Source: Bradyrhizobium forestalis (GTDB lineage: Bacteria > Pseudomonadota > Alphaproteobacteria > Rhizobiales > Xanthobacteraceae). Taken from it: a DNA stretch of 64,000 nt. The stretch spans positions 1 to 64,000 of the forward strand of contig NZ_PGVG01000018.1 of NCBI RefSeq assembly GCF_002795245.1, read 5' to 3'. A program made the translations under genes and the position numbers. This document shows positions 50,558 to 59,480 of this stretch, piece after piece. How positions within the stretch are numbered: the first letter of the stretch is position 1; the number at the start of each line of letters is the position of its first letter. The notes below the pieces were generated by a model that saw only the letters and a list, made by a program, of their open reading frames with translations, searched no databases and was not told where the DNA came from.

Positions 50558-52485
50558 TGGATTATGCAGGCCGCGTCGCGCGGGCCGACACCTATCCGAA
50601 GATGCTCCGGCTCAATGCCAAGGAGCACGGCAACGAGATAGCATTGCGCGAGAAGGATCTCGGGCTCTGGCGCATCTTCACCTGGAACGACTACCAGACA
50701 CGGGTGCGCGATTTTGCGCTCGGCATTGTCGAACTCGGTCTTGGTCGCGGTGATGTCATCGGCATCATCGGCGACAACCGGCCGGACTGGATCGCGGCGG
50801 AGGTCGCAACCCACGCGATCGGCGGACTGAGCCTCGGGCTCTATCGCGACGTGCTGGACGAGGAGGCCTCCTATCTCCTCAATTATGGCGAGGCGCAGCT
50901 GGTCTTCGCCGAGGACGAGGAGCAGGTCGACAAGCTGCTCACCCTTGCCGAGCGCGTGCCGAAGCTGAAGCACATCATCTATTCCGATCCGCGCGGGATG
51001 CGGAAATATGACGATCCCAGACTGATGTCGGCGGAGAAGCTCGCCGAGCTCGGCCGCGCCCGCGCAGCGCGCGAGCCGGAGCTCTACGACAGGCTGGTCG
51101 ATGCGACCAAGGGCGAGGACGTCGCGATCCTCTGCACCACCTCCGGCACCACCTCGCATCCAAAACTCGCGATGCTCGCCGCCGGCCGCGTGCTCGGCCA
51201 TTGCGCGACCTATCTCGCCTTCGACCCCAAGGGGCCCGACGACGAATACGTCTCGGTGCTGCCGCTGCCATGGATCATGGAGCAGGTCTACGTGCTCGGC
51301 CAAGGCCTGCTTTGCCGGATGAAGATCAACTTCGTCGAAGAGCCCGACACGATGATGAACGATCTGCGCGAGATCGCGCCGACCTTCGTGCTCTTTGCTC
51401 CGCGGGTCTGGGAATCGATCGCCGCCGACGTCCGCGCCAAGGTGATGGATGCGACGCCCTTCAAGCAGCGCCTGTTCGACATCGGCATGAAGAGTGGCCT
51501 CGCCGCGCTCGAGCAGGGCAAGCGCCCCGCCTTTGCCGACGCGAGCCTGTTCCGCGCGCTGCGCGACCGCCTCGGCTTCACCCGCCTGCGCTCGGCCGCC
51601 ACCGGCGGCGCGGCGCTGGGGCCCGATACCTTCAAATTCTTCCAGGCCTTGGGCGTGCCGCTGCGCACGCTCTACGGCCAGACCGAGCTGTTGGGCGCCT
51701 ACACGCTGCATCCCGAGGGCAAGGTCGATCCTGACACGACCGGCGTGCCGATGGCCGACAGCGTCGAGATCCGCATCGACAATGCCGACGTCCACGGCGT
51801 CGGCGAGATCGTGGTGCGGCATCCCAACATGTTCCTCGGCTACTACAAGAATCCCGAGGCGAGCGTCGCCGACATCAAAGACGGCTGGATGTTGTCCGGC
51901 GATGCCGGCTATTTCAACGATCATGGGCAGCTCGTCGTCATCGACCGCATCAAGGATCTCGCCGAGACCTCCCGCGGCGAGCGCTTCTCGCCGCAATTCA
52001 TCGAGAACAAGCTGAAGTTCTCACCCTATATCGCGGAAGCCGTGGTGCTTGGCGCCGGCCGTGACGCGCTCGCCGCGATGATCTGCATCCGCTATTCCAT
52101 CATCTCGAAATGGGCGGAGAAGAACCGGCTCTCCTTCACCACCTACAGCGACCTCGCCTCGCGGCCCGAAGTCTATGCGCTGCTGCAGAAGGAGGTCGAG
52201 ACCGTCAATGCCACGCTGCCGCCGGCCCAGCGCATCTCGCGCTTCCTCTTGCTCTACAAGGAGCTCGATGCCGACGACGGCGAGCTCACCCGGACGCGAA
52301 AGGTGCGCCGCGGTGTCATCAACGAGAAATACGAAGGCATCATCGATGCGATCTACCGCGGCGATGCCGACATCCCCGTCGACACCGTGATCCGCTTCCA
52401 GGATGGCACCACGCAGCGCGTCCGCACCACGCTGCGCGTGGTGGATCTGGGCGGACATAGGCACATGGCGGAGGCTGCGGAGTGA
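50554..52485 (+). CDS. AMP-forming acyl-CoA ligase (long-chain or aromatic acid type)
   Basis: A 643-residue enzyme that activates a carboxylic acid with ATP and CoA. Motifs: ILCTTSGTTSHPKLAMLA (P-loop), YGQTELLGAYTLHPEGKV, SGDAGYFNDHGQLVVIDRIKD and TRTRKVRRGVINEKY, whose lysine completes the adenylation site; the order is that of the long FadD/Acs-type ligases. It sits inside the Liv operon, 4 bp overlapping livG, so the imported ligand is probably an acid that is esterified to CoA on entry. The exact acid is unknown. Confidence 0.9.
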   Translation: MMDYAGRVARADTYPKMLRLNAKEHGNEIALREKDLGLWRIFTWNDYQTRVRDFALGIVELGLGRGDVIGIIGDNRPDWIAAEVATHAIGGLSLGLYRDVLDEEASYLLNYGEAQLVFAEDEEQVDKLLTLAERVPKLKHIIYSDPRGMRKYDDPRLMSAEKLAELGRARAAREPELYDRLVDATKGEDVAILCTTSGTTSHPKLAMLAAGRVLGHCATYLAFDPKGPDDEYVSVLPLPWIMEQVYVLGQGLLCRMKINFVEEPDTMMNDLREIAPTFVLFAPRVWESIAADVRAKVMDATPFKQRLFDIGMKSGLAALEQGKRPAFADASLFRALRDRLGFTRLRSAATGGAALGPDTFKFFQALGVPLRTLYGQTELLGAYTLHPEGKVDPDTTGVPMADSVEIRIDNADVHGVGEIVVRHPNMFLGYYKNPEASVADIKDGWMLSGDAGYFNDHGQLVVIDRIKDLAETSRGERFSPQFIENKLKFSPYIAEAVVLGAGRDALAAMICIRYSIISKWAEKNRLSFTTYSDLASRPEVYALLQKEVETVNATLPPAQRISRFLLLYKELDADDGELTRTRKVRRGVINEKYEGIIDAIYRGDADIPVDTVIRFQDGTTQRVRTTLRVVDLGGHRHMAEAAE

Positions 52486-52523
52486 GCATCCTGTCGGCAA
52501 CGAGCGCGACGCGCATTGCTGTG

Positions 52524-52669
52524 CCCTCTCCCCTTGTGGGAGAGGGCAGCTCCGCCGCCAACCACACCCTCACTCGGGTGAGGGGTCCTCTCGCCACACC
52601 GTCACTGCCGAGACAACCCCTCACCCGGCTTCGCTGCGCGAAGCCACCCTCTCCCACAAGGGGAGAGGG
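52524..52669. repeat. CCTCTCCC-type palindromic repeat between the ligase and livH
   Basis: A 146-bp element framed by CCCTCTCCCCTTGTGGGAGA and its inverse near 52650-52669 (CTCTCCCACAAGGGGAGAGG). Its inner parts TCACTCGGGTGAGGGG and CCTCACCCGGCTTCGCTGCG match the other copies. In this place it can lower read-through from the ligase into the permease genes. Confidence 0.75.
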
Positions 52670-52708
52670 TGCACTGTCATCGCTTCTGCACTTTGCGCGG
52701 ACATCGAC

Positions 52709-53602
52709 ATGAACACCGCCTTCCTCATCCAACTCCTGGTCAACGGCCTCGTGGTCGGCACGCTCTACGGCGTGGTCGCGATGTCGTTCGTGCTGATCTA
52801 CAAGGCGACGCAGGTCGTCAATTTCGCGCAAGGCGAGCTGCTGCTGGTCGGCGCCTGGGTGTGCTGGGCGCTGCTGGCGAAATACCAGGTGCCGTTCTGG
52901 ATCGGCATGCCGATCACGCTGGTGTTCATGTTCGTGTTCGGCATCGCGGTGCAGGTCCTGATCCTGCGGCCGATGATCGGCGAGCCCATCATCTCGGTGA
53001 TCATGGTGACGATCGGTCTCTCCACCGTGCTGCAGGCGACGCTGAAATGGATGTTCGGCGTCAACCCGCAGCCGTTCCCACGGGTGTTCGAGAGCCAATC
53101 TGTCAGCCTGTTCGGCCTCCAGATCCAGACCGTCTATGTGATGAGCCTCGTCGTCTCGGTCGCGATGATGATCGGCATGGCCTGGTTCTTCCGCGCTTCG
53201 AAGTACGGCCTTGCGATGCGCGCCACCGCGTTCAACCAGCAGGTCGCACAGTCGCTCGGCATTTCCGTCAAGAGCGTGTTCGCGATGGCCTGGGCGATCT
53301 CGGCGACGGTGTCGGCGGTCGCCGGCGTTGTCGTCGCGGTCGTCAACGGCGTTTCTTCGGGCCTAGCCGCCTACGGCATCAAGGTGTTCCCGGCGGCGAT
53401 CCTCGGCGGGCTTGATTCCGTCGGCGGCGCCGTGCTCGGCGGCATCATCATCGGGCTGCTCGAGAATGTCGCGCAATATGTCGACAGCGAGTATCTGCAC
53501 TGGGGCAATCTCTACGAGATCGCGCCATTCTACGTCCTCATCATCGTGCTGATGATCAAGCCCTACGGCCTGTTCGGCACCCACGACATCGAGCGGATCT
53601 GA
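52709..53602 (+). CDS. livH: ABC transporter permease LivH (second Liv operon)
   Basis: A 297-residue permease. LVNGLVVGTLYGVVAMSFVL and VVNFAQGELLLVGAWVCWAL near the start are LivH-typical; AMRATAFNQQVAQSLGISVK and the GGLDSVGGAVLGGIIIGLLE end follow. The ATG at 52709 was chosen; the frame that extends further upstream runs across the repeat element and is not plausible as protein. Confidence 0.94.
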   Translation: MNTAFLIQLLVNGLVVGTLYGVVAMSFVLIYKATQVVNFAQGELLLVGAWVCWALLAKYQVPFWIGMPITLVFMFVFGIAVQVLILRPMIGEPIISVIMVTIGLSTVLQATLKWMFGVNPQPFPRVFESQSVSLFGLQIQTVYVMSLVVSVAMMIGMAWFFRASKYGLAMRATAFNQQVAQSLGISVKSVFAMAWAISATVSAVAGVVVAVVNGVSSGLAAYGIKVFPAAILGGLDSVGGAVLGGIIIGLLENVAQYVDSEYLHWGNLYEIAPFYVLIIVLMIKPYGLFGTHDIERI

Positions 53603-53605
53603 TCC

Positions 53606-54679
53606 ATGGCCGGCCCTGCACTCATCCCTGCTGGTGATTTCCGCACCTCCTACGCGGCCGACACCACGATCTTCCCGACCACCACCAGCCGCAATTTTGC
53701 GATCGCAGGCGTAGCGCTGCTCTGTCTCGCGCCGCAATTCTTCAGCGGCTACTGGCTCAGCATCCTGATCCAGATCGGCATCTTCTCGATCGCGGCGCTC
53801 GGCCTCAACATCCTGGTCGGCTTCACCGGGCAGATATCGATCGGGCACGCTGCCTTTTTCCTGCTCGGTGCCTTCACCTCGGCCTACATCTCCAACAATG
53901 CTCCGATCCCGGTGTTCTTCGCGATCCCGCTCGCCGGAATCATCACTGCGCTGGTCGGGCTGATCTTCGGCATCCCGGCGGCGCGGTTAAAAGGCCTCTA
54001 TCTCGTCATCGCGACCCTTGCCGCACAATACATCCTCCTCGACTTCTTCTCCCGCGCCGAATGGTTCTCCGGCGGCTCGGTGCCGGCCAGCGCCAATCCG
54101 TTCTCTATCTTCGGCTACACGCTGCGCGGCGATAAGCAATATTTCTACGTCGTGCTGGCCTATGTGCTGGCGAGCTACATCCTCGTCACCAACTTGATGC
54201 GCACGCGCGACGGCCGCGCCCTGGTGGCGATCCGCGACCATTATCTTTCCGCGGAAATCATGGGCATCAACCTGACGAAATACCGCACGCTGTCGTTTGC
54301 GCTGGCCGCCTTCTTCGCCGGCATCGCCGGCGCGCTCTATGCGCATTACCAGCAGGTCGTCTCGCAGGAAGGCTTTGGCATCGAGCGATCGATCCTGTTC
54401 CTCGCCATGATCATCATCGGCGGTACCGGATCGATCATGGGCACGCTGATGGGCACCGCTTTCGTCGTGTTGCTGCCGGAGTCGATGGAATGGATCAGCC
54501 TCCAACTGAAGGGCGGCGTTATCGATCACGCGCTGTCGCTCAACACCAACATCACGTTCCTGCGCGAGATCGCGATCGGGCTCATCATCATCGCCTTCCT
54601 GATGTTCGAGCCGGACGGGCTTGTGCATCGCTGGCGGCAGATCAAAGCCTACTGGAAACTCTACCCGTTCTCGCACTGA
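53606..54679 (+). CDS. livM: ABC transporter permease LivM (second Liv operon)
   Basis: A 357-residue permease with about nine helices: GFTGQISIGHAAFFLLGAFT, ARLKGLYLVIATLAAQYILL, IRDHYLSAEIMGINLTKYRT and the helical end. It starts 3 bp after livH. It pairs with LivH to form the channel; the longer polar N-terminus (about 35 residues) before the first helix is usual for rhizobial LivM. Confidence 0.94.
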   Translation: MAGPALIPAGDFRTSYAADTTIFPTTTSRNFAIAGVALLCLAPQFFSGYWLSILIQIGIFSIAALGLNILVGFTGQISIGHAAFFLLGAFTSAYISNNAPIPVFFAIPLAGIITALVGLIFGIPAARLKGLYLVIATLAAQYILLDFFSRAEWFSGGSVPASANPFSIFGYTLRGDKQYFYVVLAYVLASYILVTNLMRTRDGRALVAIRDHYLSAEIMGINLTKYRTLSFALAAFFAGIAGALYAHYQQVVSQEGFGIERSILFLAMIIIGGTGSIMGTLMGTAFVVLLPESMEWISLQLKGGVIDHALSLNTNITFLREIAIGLIIIAFLMFEPDGLVHRWRQIKAYWKLYPFSH

Positions 54680-54722
54680 GCGCGGGCAACTTCACTCGAA
54701 CAATAACAGGAGGAACCAACCC

Positions 54723-56003
54723 ATGAAGACAAAAGTCCTTTTGAGCACCGCTTCGCTCGCGCTTGCGGTCGCAACCTTCTCCGCGCCCGCCCAGGCGCAG
54801 ATCGCACTCGGCCATCTCGCCGACTATTCCGGCGCGACCTCGGATGTCGGAACGCCCTATGGCCAAGCCGTGGCCGACACGTTTGCCTGGATCAACAAGA
54901 ACGGCGGCATCGGCGGCAAGCAGGTCAATCTCGACAGCAACGACTATGGTTATCAGGTGCCGCGCGCAATTGCGCTGTACAAGAAGTGGTCCGGCGGCGA
55001 CAAGGTCGCGGCGATCATGGGCTGGGGCACCGCGGACACCGAAGCGCTGACCGGCTTCGTCGCGCAGGACAAGATCCCCTATGTTTCCGCCTCCTATGCG
55101 GCAGCGTTGACCGATCCGGAAGGCGTCAGCGGAAAGGCCAAGCCGGCGCCGTATAACTTCTTTTATGGCCCGAGCTACTCGGACGCGATGCGGGCACTCG
55201 TGACCTGGGCCGCCGAAGACTGGAAGGCCAAGGGCAAGCCGGGCAAGCCCAAATTCGTCCACATGGGCGGCAATCATCCCTACCCGAACGCACCGAAGGC
55301 GGCCGGCGAGGCAATCGCCAACGAGCTCGGCTTCGAAGTGCTGCCGCCGATCGTGTTCGCGCTGACGCCGGGCGACTACTCGGCGCAGTGCCTGAGCCTG
55401 AAGAGCTCCGGCGCCAACTACGCCTATCTCGGCAACACCGCAGCCTCCAACATCTCAGTGCTGAAGGCCTGCAAGGCCGCCGGTGTCGACGTCCAGTTCC
55501 TCGGCAACGTCTGGGGCATGGACGAGAACGCCGCCAAGACCGCGGCCGACGCGGCCGACGGTGTCGTGTTCCCGTTGCGTACGGCGGTGACCTGGGGCGG
55601 TAACGCGCCGGGCATGAAGACGGTGATGGAAATTTCCAAGATGTCTGATGCCAGCGGCAAGGCGTATCGCCCCGTGCACTATATCGCCGGCGTCTGCAGC
55701 GCGCTGTACACCAAGGAAGCGCTCGACTGGGCCGTCAAGAACGGCGGTGCCACCGGCGAGAACGTCGCCAAGGGCTTCTACCAGAAGAAGGACTGGGTGC
55801 CGGCCGGCATGGAAGGCGTCTGCAACGCCTCGACCTGGACCGACAAGGACCATCGCGGCACGCTCAAGGTCGATCTCTATCGCACCAAGGTTTCGGGCGC
55901 GACCGACGGCAACCTCAACGACCTCATGACCAAGGGCACGATCAAGCTCGAAAAGGTCAAGACCGTCGAACTGCCGCGCAAGCCGGAATGGCTGGGGTGG
56001 TGA
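54723..56003 (+). CDS. livK: Substrate-binding protein (second Liv operon)
   Basis: A 426-residue secreted protein. A signal peptide ends near residue 25 (FSAPAQA), then IALGHLADYSGATSDVGTPY, NKNGGIGGKQVNLDSNDYGY and GYQVPRAIALYKKWSGGDKV show the type I binding fold. The first strands and the length resemble binding proteins for aromatic acids rather than amino acids, fitting the nearby CoA ligases; that is inference. AGGAGGAACC precedes the ATG 6 bases upstream. A repeat lies downstream before livF. Confidence 0.92.
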   Translation: MKTKVLLSTASLALAVATFSAPAQAQIALGHLADYSGATSDVGTPYGQAVADTFAWINKNGGIGGKQVNLDSNDYGYQVPRAIALYKKWSGGDKVAAIMGWGTADTEALTGFVAQDKIPYVSASYAAALTDPEGVSGKAKPAPYNFFYGPSYSDAMRALVTWAAEDWKAKGKPGKPKFVHMGGNHPYPNAPKAAGEAIANELGFEVLPPIVFALTPGDYSAQCLSLKSSGANYAYLGNTAASNISVLKACKAAGVDVQFLGNVWGMDENAAKTAADAADGVVFPLRTAVTWGGNAPGMKTVMEISKMSDASGKAYRPVHYIAGVCSALYTKEALDWAVKNGGATGENVAKGFYQKKDWVPAGMEGVCNASTWTDKDHRGTLKVDLYRTKVSGATDGNLNDLMTKGTIKLEKVKTVELPRKPEWLGW

Positions 56004-56029
56004 GCCCCGCCGTTTCCCCACACACAACG

Positions 56030-56150
56030 GTCATCCCCCGCCTCGTGCGCATTGCGCACTGGAGCGGGGGATCCAGTACGCCGCGGCTTCTCCGTGAATC
56101 TCAGGCGCCTCTGGAATACTGGGTCGCCCGGCCAAGCCGGGCGACGACAG
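56030..56150. repeat. Palindromic repeat, GTCATCCCCC type, between livK and livF
   Basis: A 121-bp element running GTCATCCCCCGCCTCGTGCG to GGGCGACGACAG. It holds GTGCGCATTGCGCAC and CGCCCGG-CCAAG-CCGGGCG as hairpins and GATCCAGTAC near the middle, shared with 34158-34258. Here too it sits inside a Liv operon right after the binding protein gene, so attenuation of livF is likely. Confidence 0.75.
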
Positions 56151-56164
56151 CGGAGTAACAAAGC

Positions 56165-57004
56165 ATGACCGAGACCGCAGAAGCCGTTCGTCCCTCCCCC
56201 AGCATCGTGCCCGCGCCGCCCCTCCTCGCCGTGCGCAACATCGAGGTCGTCTATGACGACGTCATCCTGGTGCTGCGCGGCCTCAGCCTCGACGTGCCCA
56301 AGGGTGCGATTGTGGCGCTCCTAGGCGCCAACGGCGCCGGCAAGTCAACGACGCTGAAGGCGATCTCCGGGTTGCTCAAGACCGAGGACGGCGAGGTGAC
56401 GCGCGGCGAGATCCTGTTCGAAGGTGAGCGCATCAACGGCATCGACCCCGACAGGATCGTCCGCCGCGGCATCTTCCAGGTAATGGAGGGCCGGCGCATC
56501 GTCGCCGACATGACGTCGCTGGAGAACCTCAAGCTCGGCGCCTTCACCCGCAGGGACCGCGAGGTCGATTCCGATCTCGACATGGTCTTCAACTACTTCC
56601 CGCGCCTGAAGGAGCGAACCGGCCTTGCCGGCTATCTCTCCGGCGGCGAGCAGCAGATGCTCGCGATCGGCCGGGCGCTGATGGCGCGCCCAAAGATGAT
56701 CTTGATGGACGAGCCGTCGATGGGCCTGTCGCCACTGCTGGTGAAGGAGGTGTTTTCCATCATCCAGAAGATCAACCGCGATCTCGGCGTCACCATCCTG
56801 TTGGTCGAGCAGAACGCACGCGCCGCGCTGTCGGTGGCGAGCCACGGCTACATCATGGAACAGGGCAAGGTCGTGCTCGACGGCAGCGCCGACGAATTGC
56901 GCGACAACGAGGACGTCAAGGAATTCTACCTCGGCGGCGCCGGCGACCAGCGCAAGAGCTTCAAGAATCTCAAGAGCTTCAAGCGGCGCAAGCGCTGGCT
57001 GTGA
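56165..57004 (+). CDS. livF: ABC transporter ATPase LivF (second Liv operon)
   Basis: A 279-residue ATPase with Walker A GANGAGKSTTLKA, FQVMEGRRIVADMTSLENLK, signature LSGGEQQMLAIGRAL, Walker B ILMDEPSMGLSP and LLVEQNARAALSVASHGYIM. The basic tail RKSFKNLKSFKRRKRWL is longer than usual and might bind nucleic acid or membrane, or simply be a variable end. It is the last gene of the second Liv operon. Confidence 0.94.
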   Translation: MTETAEAVRPSPSIVPAPPLLAVRNIEVVYDDVILVLRGLSLDVPKGAIVALLGANGAGKSTTLKAISGLLKTEDGEVTRGEILFEGERINGIDPDRIVRRGIFQVMEGRRIVADMTSLENLKLGAFTRRDREVDSDLDMVFNYFPRLKERTGLAGYLSGGEQQMLAIGRALMARPKMILMDEPSMGLSPLLVKEVFSIIQKINRDLGVTILLVEQNARAALSVASHGYIMEQGKVVLDGSADELRDNEDVKEFYLGGAGDQRKSFKNLKSFKRRKRWL

Positions 57005-57016
57005 TCCACAAAGAGC

Positions 57017-58168
57017 CTAGCCCAGCACCTGCTCCGCTTCGGTGATTGCGCAGAGAACATGATAGAACGACGACGCAGGAATGGTGTCGATCAGCGATTT
57101 GCCGTCGCGATCGAACTGGTCGTACCAGCCGCCCTTGACGGGATGGCTGAGATAATGCCGTTCGAGCCGCACCAGCGACGCGCGCGCCTCATCCGCTGCA
57201 CCCGCCTCACCGGACTCGGCTTGCGCGATCCACGCCTTCGCGATCTCGGTCTGCGGCCACAGTCGGCGCGTGCTGCGGCGGATGTTGCCGCTCGCATCGC
57301 CCTCGTCGATCAGGCAGCCCGTCGCCTCATCGCGATAGCGCAGCGCCGTCGCCAGCAGCTCCGTGCGCCGCTGCCCGGTCGGACAACCCGTGATGCGCTC
57401 AAATCCCTTCAGCAGCCAGACCCATTCCGCCTGATGGCCCGGCTCGACGCTGACCGGCTCGATCTTCGACCAGTCCTCCTCGAAATACTCGGTCAGGATG
57501 CGCTTCTGCTTGTCGTAGAGATTGGCCAGGAACAGTGCGAAGAATTCTCCGGCACGGTTCTGGAACGACAGATCGTGGGTCGCCTCGAAGCACGCGATCA
57601 TCGCCTCGAACAGATGCATGTGCGGGTTCTGCCGGCGCGGCAGCGAGACCGGAAGGCCTTCGTGAACGCCACCATGCGGCGAGCGCAGATGGCCGTCGAG
57701 GAAGGCGAGCAGCGCATCGATCTCGGCGCGGACCTGCGCATCCTGGTCGAGGGCATAGACGCTCGCGAGAGCAAACAGGATGAAGGCGTGGTCATAGGCA
57801 TCGCGCCGCGCATCCAGCACCGATCCGTCCGGCGTCAGCCGGTGCACATAGCCGGGCCGGCCGTCGGGCGCCTTCGCTCTGGCCAGCAGATGCTCCAGCC
57901 CCTTCAGCGCGATGGCGCGCCCCTCAGGATACCAGCCCATCTGTGCAGCCTTGGCGTAGCACCAGATCTGGCGGGCCTGCACAAACACGCGCCGGGGCGC
58001 GGCCGCATCCGCCGCGCCATCGCGGTGCAGCCTGTCGATGAAGCCGCCCGAGGCGTGATCCCAGCCGACTGTCGACCACAGCGGCAGCGCCTCGTCGATC
58101 ATGCGGCGCTTCAGGCGCGCGACGACGTTCGACGCCTCGTCCGCCGCAATGATTCCTTCGTCCGCCAT
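57017..58168 (-). CDS. AGE-family (N-acylglucosamine 2-epimerase / mannose isomerase type) protein
   Basis: A 383-residue (alpha/alpha)6-barrel protein. Markers: QARQIWCYAKAAQMGWYPEG, DARRDAYDHAFILFALASVY, NPHMHLFEAMIACFEATHDL and EPGHQAEWVWLLKGFERITG, which carry the conserved His and Glu/Arg of the AGE family. Members interconvert N-acylglucosamine/mannosamine or mannose/fructose (YihS-like). Which sugar is acted on here cannot be told. ATG at 58168 with AAGGAA upstream was chosen. It is divergent from the PaaK-like gene by 86 bp and convergent with livF. Confidence 0.9.
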   Translation of the reverse strand: MADEGIIAADEASNVVARLKRRMIDEALPLWSTVGWDHASGGFIDRLHRDGAADAAAPRRVFVQARQIWCYAKAAQMGWYPEGRAIALKGLEHLLARAKAPDGRPGYVHRLTPDGSVLDARRDAYDHAFILFALASVYALDQDAQVRAEIDALLAFLDGHLRSPHGGVHEGLPVSLPRRQNPHMHLFEAMIACFEATHDLSFQNRAGEFFALFLANLYDKQKRILTEYFEEDWSKIEPVSVEPGHQAEWVWLLKGFERITGCPTGQRRTELLATALRYRDEATGCLIDEGDASGNIRRSTRRLWPQTEIAKAWIAQAESGEAGAADEARASLVRLERHYLSHPVKGGWYDQFDRDGKSLIDTIPASSFYHVLCAITEAEQVLG

Positions 58169-58254
58169 CGGGTTCCTTTCAAGCCTCGCCAATGGCGGTC
58201 TGATAGCCATGACGGTGGCGGCGCGCAACGGATGCCAACACGGAAAGAACAGCC

Positions 58255-59478
58255 ATGACCGCCCATTACGACGCCCGCGAGACGCGTGCGCAAGCCGCGC
58301 GCGAGGCCGACCTGTCCCCCCGCCTCCCGGAAGTGCTGCGAGCCGCGATGGCCGCCCCCGCCTATGCCGAGCGGCTCAAAGGGTTCGATCCGGCCACGGT
58401 GACCTCCAGGACGGCTCTTGCGGGCCTGCCGGTGTTGCGCAAATCGGAATTGCCCGCCCTGCACAAGGCCTCTGCGCCCTTCGGCGGCTTCGTGGCGGGG
58501 ACCCCCGGCTCGTTCGCCCGCCTCTTCACCTCCCCCGGCCCGATCTTCGAGCCGGAGGGGCGGCAGGCCGACCCCTGGCGCGGCGCGAGGGCGCTGTTCG
58601 CAGCCGGGTTCCGTCCCGACGACATCGTCCTCAATACGTTCAGCTACCATCTCACCCCCGGGGGTTTTATCTTCGATGCGTCGGCGCGCGCGCTCGGCTG
58701 CGCGGTGATCCCGGCCGGGCCCGGCAATACAGAACAGCAATTCGAACTGATCGAGGCCTACCGGCCGGTTGGCTACAGCGGCACGCCGGATTTCTTGAAG
58801 ATCCTGCTCGATGCCGCGGCAAGCGCCGGCCGTGACATCTCCTCGATCAAGCGCGCGCTGGTTTCGGGCGCCGCATTCCCGCCCTCGCTCCAGGCCGAGA
58901 TCAAGACGCGCGGCATCGACGCCTACCAGGCCTTCGGCACCGCCGATCTCGGCCTCATCGCGTTCGAGACCGAGGCGCGCGAAGGCATGATCGTGAACGA
59001 GGACCTGATCCTGGAGATCGTCAAGCCCGGCACTGGGGATCCGGTAGCGCCGGGCGACGTCGGCGAGATCGTGGTGACTTCGCTCGACCCGCACCATCCC
59101 TGGATCCGGCTCGCGCTCGGCGACCTCACCGCGGCCTTGCCCGGCACGAGCCCATGCGGGCGCACCAATATGCGTATCAAGGGCTGGATGGGCCGCGCCG
59201 ACCAGACCACCAAGATCAAGGGCATGTTCGTCCGTCCCGAGCAGGTCGCCGAGATCGGCAAGCGCCACGCTGCGCTCGGAAGACTACGCCTTGTCGTCAC
59301 GCGCCAAGGCGAGACCGACGTAATGACGTTGAGGGCGGAAACGGCGGCCGCGAGCGAGGCGCTACGCGAAGAGATCGCCGGCACTTTGCGCGCCGTGACG
59401 AAGCTCGGCGGCACCGTCGAGCTGGTCGGCCCCGGCGCGCTGCCGAACGACGGCAAGGTGATCGCGGACGAGCGCTAG
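58255..59478 (+). CDS. Phenylacetate-CoA ligase-like protein (PaaK family)
   Basis: A 407-residue AMP-forming ligase of the short PaaK type: LFTSPGPIFEPEGR near 90 marks the ATP region, YSGTPDFLKILLDAAASAGR and ALVSGAAFPPSLQAEIKTRG follow, and MRIKGWMGRADQTTKIKGMF near 300 has the RADxxxKxKG signature. It activates an aromatic or similar acid as CoA ester. With the CoA ligase in the preceding Liv operon it suggests that this locus handles acids that need CoA activation. It ends 3 bp before the convergent carbamoyltransferase gene. Confidence 0.9.
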   Translation: MTAHYDARETRAQAAREADLSPRLPEVLRAAMAAPAYAERLKGFDPATVTSRTALAGLPVLRKSELPALHKASAPFGGFVAGTPGSFARLFTSPGPIFEPEGRQADPWRGARALFAAGFRPDDIVLNTFSYHLTPGGFIFDASARALGCAVIPAGPGNTEQQFELIEAYRPVGYSGTPDFLKILLDAAASAGRDISSIKRALVSGAAFPPSLQAEIKTRGIDAYQAFGTADLGLIAFETEAREGMIVNEDLILEIVKPGTGDPVAPGDVGEIVVTSLDPHHPWIRLALGDLTAALPGTSPCGRTNMRIKGWMGRADQTTKIKGMFVRPEQVAEIGKRHAALGRLRLVVTRQGETDVMTLRAETAAASEALREEIAGTLRAVTKLGGTVELVGPGALPNDGKVIADER

Positions 59479-59480
59479 TC

